Source: Kingella denitrificans ATCC 33394 (GTDB taxonomy: Bacteria; Pseudomonadota; Gammaproteobacteria; Burkholderiales; Neisseriaceae). Taken from it: a stretch of 64,000 nucleotides of DNA. The stretch is from contig NZ_GL870929.1 of assembly GCF_000190695.1 (NCBI RefSeq), positions 895,976 to 959,975 of the forward strand. The letters run 5' to 3'. The position numbers and the translations under genes are program-made. This document shows, one piece after another, positions 57,849-64,000 of this stretch; position 1 is the stretch's first letter, and each line of letters starts with the position of its first letter. Under the pieces are notes generated by a model, which searched no databases, was not told where the DNA came from, and was given only the letters and a program-made list of their open reading frames with translations.

Positions 57849-59804
57849 TTACTTGCCGTCCTCGCTATCCAAAAAACTTTTCAGTTTGTCCGAACGGGTC
57901 GGATGGCGCAGCTTGCGCAACGCTTTGGCTTCGATTTGGCGGATGCGCTCGCGCGTCACGTCAAACTGTTTGCCCACTTCTTCCAGCGTGTGGTCGGTGT
58001 TCATATCGATGCCGAAACGCATACGCAGCACCTTCGCCTCACGCGGGGTCAGGCTTTCCAGCACGTCGGCGGTCACCTCGCGCAGGCTGGAATACATGGC
58101 CGCTTCGGCCGGCGCCACATTGTTCACGTCTTCGATAAAATCGCCCAAATGGCTGTCGTCGTCGTCGCCAATCGGCGTTTCCATCGAAATCGGCTCTTTG
58201 GCGATTTTCATGATTTTGCGGATTTTGTCTTCCGGCATATCCATCAGTTCCGCCAGTTTTGCCGAATCGGGTTCTTCGCCCGTCTCTTGCAGGTATTGGC
58301 GCGAAATGCGGTTCATTTTGTTAATGGTTTCAATCATGTGCACCGGAATACGGATGGTGCGCGCCTGGTCGGCAATCGAGCGGGTAATCGCCTGGCGGAT
58401 CCACCATGTCGCATATGTCGAAAATTTGTAGCCACGGCGGTATTCGAACTTATCCACCGCCTTCATCAAACCAATATTACCTTCCTGAATCAAATCAAGG
58501 AACTGCAAACCGCGGTTGGTGTATTTCTTGGCAATGGAAATCACCAGGCGCAAGTTCGCCTGAATCATTTTCTGTTTGGCCGCAGCGGTTTCTTTTTCGC
58601 TTTTCACCATGTTTTTGCTGATTTCTTTCAGCTCGGCAATGGAAATCCGCGCGTGCGCTTCCAATTCCGCCATTTTGGCCTGCTTTTCCAAAATATCGTG
58701 TTTGAAACGCGCCAAGGTTTCGCTCCACACGCGGTTTTTGCCGATTTCCTCTTCCAGCCATGCCAAATTGGTGGCGTTCGGCATGAAGTGTTCGATGAAA
58801 TAATCCCTGTCCATGCGCACGCGGTCTAGGCAGATGTCGCGGATTTCGCGTTCCAAACGGCGGATTTGCTCGACACGGCCGCGCAGGTTTTCGCTCAGGT
58901 TTTCAATTTGGCGTGTGGAGAAACGCACTTCCAACAGTTTTTGCGCAATATTGTTGCGGTGTTTCAGATACGTATCGTGCTTGCTGTGATGTTTGTCCAA
59001 AGCCTTCACCATCAGGCCGTAGCTTTTTTCGATGTGTTTGAAGTGCTCCAGCACCTGCGCCTTAAGCTCTTCCAGATTTTGCTGGCTTTCCAGGCTGCCG
59101 GAATCGGCATCTTCGTCGTCTTCGCCGCCGTCTTCGTCATCTTCGCCGCCGTCGCTTTCTTCGGCCGGATGCGCGCTGTTGTTTTCCAAATGCCCCAAGC
59201 CCAGTTCGTTGAGCAGCACTTCGTTCGGGTCGATAATGGCTTCGACCACTTCATCGACACGGATTTCGTCTTTTTTCACTTGGTCAATCAAGGCCAAAAT
59301 TTCGCCCACGGAACCCGGGCAGGCGGAAATGGCCTGAATCATGTTTTTCAGGGCATTTTCGATTTCTTTGGCAATTTTGATTTCGTCTTCGCGCGTGAGC
59401 AGCTCCACCTGACCCATTTCGCGCATATACATCCGCACGGGGTCGGTGGTGCGGCCGAATTCGGAATCCGCCTGCGACAACGCGGCTTCGGCTTCGGCAA
59501 CGGCGTCTTCGTCCGTCATGGCGCTGCTGTTGTCGCTCATCAGCAGTGTGTCGGCATCGGGCGCTTCTTCGGTCACCTGAATGCCCAAGCCCTGAATCAT
59601 GTTCACCACGCCGTCAATATGCTCGGCATCGGACATATCGTCCGGCAGTGCGTCGTTAATTTCGGCATAGGTGATATAGCCGCGCTCTTTGCCCTGCAAA
59701 ATCAGGCGGCGCAGGCGCTCGCGCTGCTCTTCGGGCGACAGGGGGCGGTTGTCGTTGAGTTGGTCTTCGGTTTCGTTATCGGGATAATCTTGTGGTTCGG
59801 ACAT
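57849..59804 (-). CDS. rpoD: RNA polymerase sigma factor RpoD (sigma-70)
   Basis: A 651-residue housekeeping sigma factor. Region 1.1 (LQGKERGYITYAEINDALP), region 1.2 (DPVRMYMREMGQVELLTREDE), a non-conserved insertion rich in acidic residues (DGGEDDEDGGEDDEDADSG), region 2 (RGLQFLDLIQEGNIGLMKA, YKFSTYATWWIRQAITR), region 3 (HMIETINKMNRISRQYLQ) and region 4 (LREVTADVLESLTPREAKVL, VTRERIRQIEAKALRKLRHP) are all present. The start at 59804 (MSEPQDYP) is chosen over an upstream ATG that would translate a DUS. rpsU and dnaG are not adjacent. Confidence 0.98.
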   Translation of the reverse strand: MSEPQDYPDNETEDQLNDNRPLSPEEQRERLRRLILQGKERGYITYAEINDALPDDMSDAEHIDGVVNMIQGLGIQVTEEAPDADTLLMSDNSSAMTDEDAVAEAEAALSQADSEFGRTTDPVRMYMREMGQVELLTREDEIKIAKEIENALKNMIQAISACPGSVGEILALIDQVKKDEIRVDEVVEAIIDPNEVLLNELGLGHLENNSAHPAEESDGGEDDEDGGEDDEDADSGSLESQQNLEELKAQVLEHFKHIEKSYGLMVKALDKHHSKHDTYLKHRNNIAQKLLEVRFSTRQIENLSENLRGRVEQIRRLEREIRDICLDRVRMDRDYFIEHFMPNATNLAWLEEEIGKNRVWSETLARFKHDILEKQAKMAELEAHARISIAELKEISKNMVKSEKETAAAKQKMIQANLRLVISIAKKYTNRGLQFLDLIQEGNIGLMKAVDKFEYRRGYKFSTYATWWIRQAITRSIADQARTIRIPVHMIETINKMNRISRQYLQETGEEPDSAKLAELMDMPEDKIRKIMKIAKEPISMETPIGDDDDSHLGDFIEDVNNVAPAEAAMYSSLREVTADVLESLTPREAKVLRMRFGIDMNTDHTLEEVGKQFDVTRERIRQIEAKALRKLRHPTRSDKLKSFLDSEDGK

Positions 59805-60277
59805 GGGCTTCTCGTTTTCAAAGGATTGCAGGCTGCTTTTGCGATATGCGTGTCGGTTTGGCACTCACTCGGCGGGGTGCGTGAAATAATAAAGCAGCCT
59901 GCACAGTTGGTTTCTGCAATAGCGCGTGCCGGCTTTCAGAACGGTGTTCGTTTATTTGTTAAAACATAGCGGATTGGCTATGTGCGTGGATATGGTGGCG
60001 GCACCTTGCGTTTGCAAGGCTGAAAGCACGAAATTATAGCAAATTTTCTGTGGGATTTGAGTAGGCGCATGCAAACCGGGCGGGAAAAGCGCAGGCGGGA
60101 ATCTTCGTAAACCTTCGGATTTGAGCGCGGTTCAAAGCGGCGACATTTATTTTCAATGAATTGATAAATTTATTCAACGCAATATATCTCAAACGGAGTT
60201 TTGCAAAAGGGTGCAGGCTGCTTTTCACCCGTTCAAAAGCAGCCTGCACCCAAATCATTTGCCCAAACAGCGTGTCC
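59805..60277. other. rpoD upstream intergenic region
   Basis: No gene is seen in 473 bases. It contains a DUS at 59826, a second in opposite orientation at 59891, and a DUS pair (60209-60251) just past the end of the cupin gene. The AT-rich stretch 60030-60190 probably includes the rpoD promoter. I cannot place -35 and -10 with confidence. Confidence 0.5.
60209..60251. terminator. DUS-pair hairpin after the cupin gene
   Basis: GGGTGCAGGCTGCTTTT and AAAAGCAGCCTGCACCC form a 17-bp stem, 27 bases past the stop on the minus strand. Confidence 0.65.
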
Positions 60278-60628
60278 CTACCTTGCCCCATCCTTCACCA
60301 GCACAATCACCAATTCGCTGTCGTCGGTTATTTTGATGGCAACGTATTCGCTACCATCCGCCTTCAGGACGCTGCCCGGCCGCAATTCCTGCCTTTTTCC
60401 GCCATCAAACAAAAATACCGAGCTGCCTTTGGTTTGGGTAACCAGCAGGGTGTGGCCGGGGTGGTTGTGGCGGGGGATTTCCTTGCCTTTGGGCAGGGTT
60501 TCACGGATGACGGTGTAGTTGACGCCTTCAAAGACTTTGCCCGTGCTTTGGGCGATTTCGGCGGCAGGCACGGCTGCGGCAGAGAGACTGATGAGGATAG
60601 CGAAAAGTTGGGTTTTGATGTTTTTCAT
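60278..60628 (-). CDS. Periplasmic cupin-domain protein
   Basis: A 116-residue protein with a signal peptide (LFAILISLSAAAVPAAEIA, cleavage after Ala about 22) and a single small cupin barrel. IPRHNHPGHTLLVTQ supplies the cupin motif 1 histidines (HxHxxxxx), and LRPGSVLKADGSEYVAIKI the second motif without its usual His. Substrate or metal unknown. No linked enzyme gene is present. Ribosome site AAAGGAAAACC. Confidence 0.8.
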   Translation of the reverse strand: MKNIKTQLFAILISLSAAAVPAAEIAQSTGKVFEGVNYTVIRETLPKGKEIPRHNHPGHTLLVTQTKGSSVFLFDGGKRQELRPGSVLKADGSEYVAIKITDDSELVIVLVKDGAR

Positions 60629-60658
60629 GATGGTTTTCCTTTGGTTGCAGACAAAATT

Positions 60659-60767
60659 TATGGCAGATTAAAATTGCAATGATACGGCGCTGCCAACGCC
60701 CTTATGTACTCTAGCTGTACACAGCGGACATTACCGTCTTGTCTCATTTTTATTTTAATCCACTATA
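60659..60767. repeat. Correia-like element
   Basis: Right end ATTTTAATCCACTATA is intact and the left end TATGGCAGATTAAAATT is altered. The interior has GCGCTGCCAACGCCC and TGTACTCTAGC. It separates the cupin gene from the DUS-dialect island to the right. Confidence 0.7.
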
Positions 60768-60871
60768 TGTTTCGGTTGGTTTAGGTCGTCTGAAAGCGGA
60801 ATATGGCCGCGTTATTCGTTTTCGTAACCGGTTTAATTAGACTCCGTATGGCGGTTTTCGTTTCGTTTCGA

Positions 60872-61269
60872 ATGCAAGCCTGCGGCTTACTGCCCTCTCC
60901 CTAACCCTCTCCCACGGGGAGAGGGGACGGGTTGCCGTAGCCTTGCTGTTTGCCGCATAAACTCGGGTGCGGACTGCCATTGGTCTGAATCTTTGACTCA
61001 GCCGCTCGATGCGTGTGCCTGTGGTGTTCCAAAAGGTCGTCTGAAAACGGAGCTTCTGAAAGTACAGCTTCAACAAGAGTTAAAAATTGCCTGAACCTTA
61101 AAAGCAGCCTGCAACCCCATCCCCGTGGGAGAGGGCTAGGGAGAGGGCGGCAAACCAAAGGTTTGCTTGGGTGGCATTTTCAACGTGCAGGCTGCTTTTC
61201 ACTTCGTTGAAACCGCGTTTTAGCTTCGCAGAAACCCCGCTTCCTTCAGAAGCTCCGTTTTCAGACGAC
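60872..61269. repeat. Intergenic composite repeat, copy A
   Basis: The module begins ATGCAAGCCTGCGGCTTAC. It has CCCTCTCCC-type inverted arms, the phrase ATAAACTCGGGTGCGGACTG, a mucosa-type DUS AGGTCGTCTGAA (61034), a king-type DUS (61101 and 61187 region) and the inverted DUS TTCAGACGACCT (61260). No convincing ORF is present. It is repeated 445 bases to the right. Confidence 0.7.
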
Positions 61270-61316
61270 CTTTCTGTTTTCAGCGCACAGGCTTTGTGAA
61301 AGCGTTATCGGCTTTG

Positions 61317-61749
61317 ATGCAAGCCTGCGGCTTACTGCCCTCTCCCTAACCCTCTCCCACGGGGAGAGGGTTAGGGTTGCCGTAGCCTTGCTGTTTACCG
61401 CATAAACTCGGGTGCGGACTGCTATCGGTCTGAATCTTTGATTCAGACGGTCGATGCGTGTGCCTATGGTGTTCCAAAAGGTCGTCTGAAAACGAGGTTT
61501 CCGAAGGAAGTCGAGTTTCTGCGAAGCTAAAGTACAGCTTCAAAAAGAGTTAAAATTTGCCTGAACCCTAAAAGCAGCCTGCGACCCCATCCCCTCTCCC
61601 CGTGGGAGAGGGCTAGGGAGAGGGCGGCAAACCGTAGGTTTGCTTGGGTGACATTTTCAACGTGCAGGCTGCTTTTCACTTCTTTTGCAGCTTCGGTTTT
61701 AGCTTCGCAGAAACTCGACTTTCTTCGGAAGCTCCGTTTTCAGACGACC
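61317..61749. repeat. Intergenic composite repeat, copy B
   Basis: A second copy of the preceding module with the same order of arms, phrases and DUS (AGGTCGTCTGAA at 61479, TTCAGACGACC at 61739). It ends 1 base before the siderophore-binding gene stop. Small differences show it is not a recent exact duplicate. Confidence 0.7.
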
Positions 61750-61750
61750 C

Positions 61751-62728
61751 CTATTCTTTCCCCGCCGAAACGGGTTCGGCCTTTTCAAACGCCGCCTTCA
61801 ACTGTTCTGCCGCCTGTATCAACTGCCGTGCGCCGCCCGCGACAATGTAGTTCGCGGCAGGCATGACGATGATTTGCTTGCGCTTCCAAGCGTTCGTGCC
61901 GCGTACCAGCGCGTTATCCAACACTTCCATAGCCGCCGGCCCTTCCTGCCCGATGGCGGCGGTACGGTCGATGATGAAAATCCAGTCGGGGTTTTTCTCT
62001 TTGATGTATTCGAAGGAAACGGGCTGCCCGTGCCCCTCGTTGCGTAAAGATTCGTCCACGGGCGGCAGGCCGATGTCGCCGTGTATCCAACTTGCCAACC
62101 GCGACTGCGTGCCGAAGGCGGACACCTTGTTGCCCGTAACCGACAGCACCAGCCCGCGCCCTTTGCCTTTGGCGGCTTCGCGCGTTTGGGCGAACAGCGC
62201 GTCAATCTGCGCCTTCAATTCCGCCGCGCGCGCTTCCTTGCCGAAAATCCGCGCCAGGGTTTCCATCTGTTTTTCGCCGCTGGTGCGGATATTGCCGTTG
62301 TCCACCGTCAGGTCTATGGTGGTCGCCTTTTTCGCCAACTGTTCATACGCTTCCGCGCCCGGCCCGCCGGTAATGACAAGCTGCGGATTGTAGCAGTGCA
62401 GGGCTTCGTAATCGGGTTCGAACAGCGTCCCCACCGTTGCCGCCTTGTCAAATGCAGGCTGCAAATAATCCACGCGCACCGGCGCGGTGGTTGCGCCCAC
62501 ATTCACGCCCAGCTCGGTCAGCGTATCCAACGCCGCCCAGTCGTAGACGGCGACGCGTTCGGGATTCTTCGGCACAATGGCATCACCCCGCGCGGTCGGC
62601 ACGGTCAGCGTGGCGGCAGATGCAGATGCGGCTTGGGATGCGGCGGATACAGTTTTTTCGGCGGCAGGTTCGGGCGAACAGGCGGCCAGCAGGACGGCGC
62701 AGGCTGCCCAATAAAAACGTGGCTTCAC
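61751..62728 (-). CDS. Siderophore ABC transporter substrate-binding lipoprotein (FetB-like)
   Basis: A 325-residue periplasmic lipoprotein of the FatB/FetB class. FetB of Neisseria binds enterobactin-type ferric siderophores taken up through FetA. Lipobox is VLLAAC after the start. VPKNPERVAVYDWAALDTLTELG opens the binding lobe, with DYEALHCYNPQLVITGG and DWIFIIDRTAAIGQEG further on. The start is taken as GTG at 62728 with AGGA upstream, because ATG codons further upstream would leave a long unlikely leader. The permease and FetA genes are not in the window. A Fur-like box lies just upstream. Confidence 0.82.
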   Translation of the reverse strand: MKPRFYWAACAVLLAACSPEPAAEKTVSAASQAASASAATLTVPTARGDAIVPKNPERVAVYDWAALDTLTELGVNVGATTAPVRVDYLQPAFDKAATVGTLFEPDYEALHCYNPQLVITGGPGAEAYEQLAKKATTIDLTVDNGNIRTSGEKQMETLARIFGKEARAAELKAQIDALFAQTREAAKGKGRGLVLSVTGNKVSAFGTQSRLASWIHGDIGLPPVDESLRNEGHGQPVSFEYIKEKNPDWIFIIDRTAAIGQEGPAAMEVLDNALVRGTNAWKRKQIIVMPAANYIVAGGARQLIQAAEQLKAAFEKAEPVSAGKE

Positions 62729-62754
62729 GGTGTGCGGTTCCTTTGCATACGAAT

Positions 62755-62773
62755 AAGAATGTTTATTATTAAA
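62755..62773 (-). promoter_or_regulatory. Fur-like box upstream of the FetB-like gene
   Basis: On the minus strand TTTAATAATAAACATTCTT matches 13 of 19 positions of GATAATGATAATCATTATC. It lies 27 bases before the GTG start, so iron repression is likely. Confidence 0.55.
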
Positions 62774-62844
62774 CAAATAATCTGCAGAAACCACGCCGCA
62801 AAACGCAAAATTCCCGAAACGGCAAAACAAATTCCCGAAACGGG

Positions 62845-62880
62845 AAAGGCCGTCTGAAACACCCTTTCAGACGGCCTTTT
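62845..62880. terminator. AG-dialect DUS hairpin between divergent genes
   Basis: AAAGGCCGTCTGAAA and its perfect inverted copy are separated by 5 bases and followed by TTTT on the plus strand. It is a complete terminator-like element between two divergent genes, neither of which it can end. Confidence 0.75.
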
Positions 62881-62963
62881 CCGTTTCAACCAATCCCTGC
62901 GCTTGATTATTGGCAATAATTCCTATTTAATCCGCTTATCAGACAACCCGTTCCCATCCAAAC

Positions 62964-63923
62964 ATGAACACCGCCGCCATCTACCGCCAGTACCAAACCT
63001 ATGTCCGCTCCGATAAATCCGGCTGGGCGTTGGACGGCTGTTCCGACAACGCGCTCATGGCGCAGGTAAAACAGCCCGGTTTGCATCTGGAAATGTGCAT
63101 CAACCGCTTCGACTCGGGCATCACCCTGTCGCGGATGCGCGGCGGCGGAACGGGCGCGTTTCCCACCGAAATCCACAATTTCAGCCACAACTGCGCCCTG
63201 TTCGTCATGGTGTCGGGGCAGAACCGGTTACAAATGGGCGGCAGGGAATACCGCCCGTCTGCCGGAGAAATCTGGCTGGTACGCGGCGAACTGGCGGACG
63301 TATCCGAAACCCTGCTGCCCGACAACGGCGGCATGTGCGCGCTGCATTTGGATTTTTCGCTGGAAAAACTGCGCCGCTGGCACGATGAAGGTTTACTGGA
63401 CGAACGCCTGTTTTCGCCGCAAACGATAGGCCGATTCGCCCTGCAACGGCTGGCGCAAAACGCGGCGGCACTGACGGCGGCGGCCTGCCCCCTGCTCCAA
63501 CGCCCGTTCGAATCGGACGGCTTCGGCCTGCTCGCCGACGAAGCCGCCGCGCTGGAACTCTCCGCCCGATTATTGCGCTTCACCTTCCGCCGCCACGACA
63601 ACGGCTACCGCCGCCGGCGCATAGACGAAGCCGCCGACATCCTGCAAAACGAATTCGCCCGCCCGCTGACCATCGCCGAAATCGCCCGCCGCATCGGACT
63701 GAACGAATGCTACCTGAAACGCTATTTCAAAGCGCAAACCGGCGAAACCGTCGCCGGACGCCTGCGCCGCCTGCGGCTGGAACACGCGCTCGCCCTCATC
63801 GAATCCGGCAGCACCGTCCAAGCCGCCATGCACTTTTGCGGCTACCGCCACGCGGGACGGTTCAACGAAGCGTTCAGGCGGCATTACGGATTTTTGCCGT
63901 CCGATATCAAAAAAATGCTTTGA
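62964..63923 (+). CDS. AraC-family regulator (MpeR-like)
   Basis: A 319-residue AraC/XylS protein. The C-terminal two-HTH domain (residues about 215-319) shows IAEIARRIGLNECYLKRYFKAQTGETVAG (first helix pair) and GFLPSDIKKML (end), with FCGYRHAGRFNEAFRRHYGF as the second. The N-terminal part carries a ligand-sensing fold (GEIWLVRGELADVSETLLP). In N. gonorrhoeae the AraC protein MpeR activates fetA under iron limitation; the divergent FetB-like gene here suggests an analogous role. Confidence 0.85.
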   Translation: MNTAAIYRQYQTYVRSDKSGWALDGCSDNALMAQVKQPGLHLEMCINRFDSGITLSRMRGGGTGAFPTEIHNFSHNCALFVMVSGQNRLQMGGREYRPSAGEIWLVRGELADVSETLLPDNGGMCALHLDFSLEKLRRWHDEGLLDERLFSPQTIGRFALQRLAQNAAALTAAACPLLQRPFESDGFGLLADEAAALELSARLLRFTFRRHDNGYRRRRIDEAADILQNEFARPLTIAEIARRIGLNECYLKRYFKAQTGETVAGRLRRLRLEHALALIESGSTVQAAMHFCGYRHAGRFNEAFRRHYGFLPSDIKKML

Positions 63924-64000
63924 CGATAAAATGCTTTGACGATTTCATCTTTAATCAGATGGCTCGGAATGCAAAAGCCGGCTCTCCATAATAGTGGCCG
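63924..64000. other. Window end, no gene
   Basis: The last 77 bases hold no ORF. They contain a direct repeat of AAAATGCTTTGACGAT following the AraC stop. Confidence 0.5.

Noticed and set aside
706..60251. Repeated 12-mers resembling a dispersed repeat or CRISPR-like array
   Set aside because: The spacing is irregular, orientation is mixed, and the unit is the DUS; no constant-length spacers exist.
60837..61750. Short open frames in the composite repeats
   Set aside because: They occur in both copies on both strands, lack ribosome sites and follow the repeat structure.

Overview
The window is a 64 kb chromosomal segment of a betaproteobacterium of the family Neisseriaceae. The evidence is the gene content (MisR/MisS-like two-component system, PglL-type O-glycosylation ligase, HemO-type heme oxygenase, PqiABC, a FetB-like/AraC pair), Correia-like repeats with TATAGTGGATTAA ends, and a very high density of one DNA uptake sequence (DUS), AAGCAGCCTGCA. 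From memory that dialect is the one described for Kingella oralis and close relatives, so a Kingella-like oral commensal is the best guess. Genus is inferred from the dialect and not proven. No tRNA, rRNA, CRISPR array or prophage was seen.

Layout. 1-5 kb (minus strand): partial prfB, then HAD protein, rlmH, TPR protein, rsfS, nadD and accA. 5-6.4 kb (plus): murI and a small secreted protein. 6.4-17.5 kb (minus): a dispersed iron-sulfur (isc) region reading iscR-iscS, a lipoprotein, the anaerobic ribonucleotide reductase nrdD-nrdG with small unknown genes, iscU, a DksA-like zinc-finger gene, azoR, GNAT, DUF421, MscS, a HhH protein, SemiSWEET and iscA. The iscR promoter carries an IscR-type operator, and next to it lies a perfect FNR box that may drive an unannotated small RNA. 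17.8-24.4 kb (minus): a Sel1-repeat gene broken by an amber codon, a TbpB/NHBA-like surface lipoprotein, a membrane protein, a VOC protein, trpE and a glycosyltransferase. 24.5-43.5 kb (mostly plus): trkA, an IS1016-like remnant, a SpoU methyltransferase, accBC, hda, metF, a tandem pair of TonB-domain lipoproteins, rho with a C-terminal extension, rbfA, thiamine pyrophosphokinase, dksA, a DUF2069 protein, pglL, misR/misS, yaaA, folD and hemO. 43.5-60.6 kb (mostly minus): htpX, acnB, aat, fbp, ettA, two membrane proteins, pqiABC, a GT14 enzyme, rpoD and a cupin. 60.6-64 kb: repeats, then a divergent siderophore-binding lipoprotein and AraC regulator.

Two themes link the genes. The first is iron and oxygen: Isc assembly, anaerobic RNR, an FNR site, heme oxygenase with a Fur-like box, and a siderophore receptor with a Fur-like box. 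The second is DUS architecture: pairs of head-to-head DUS form hairpins at the ends of most genes and probably act as terminators, while single DUS sit just upstream of starts or inside coding sequence. The last 3.3 kb carries different dialects (AGGTCGTCTGAA, AGGCCGTCTGAA), which suggests import from a Neisseria species.
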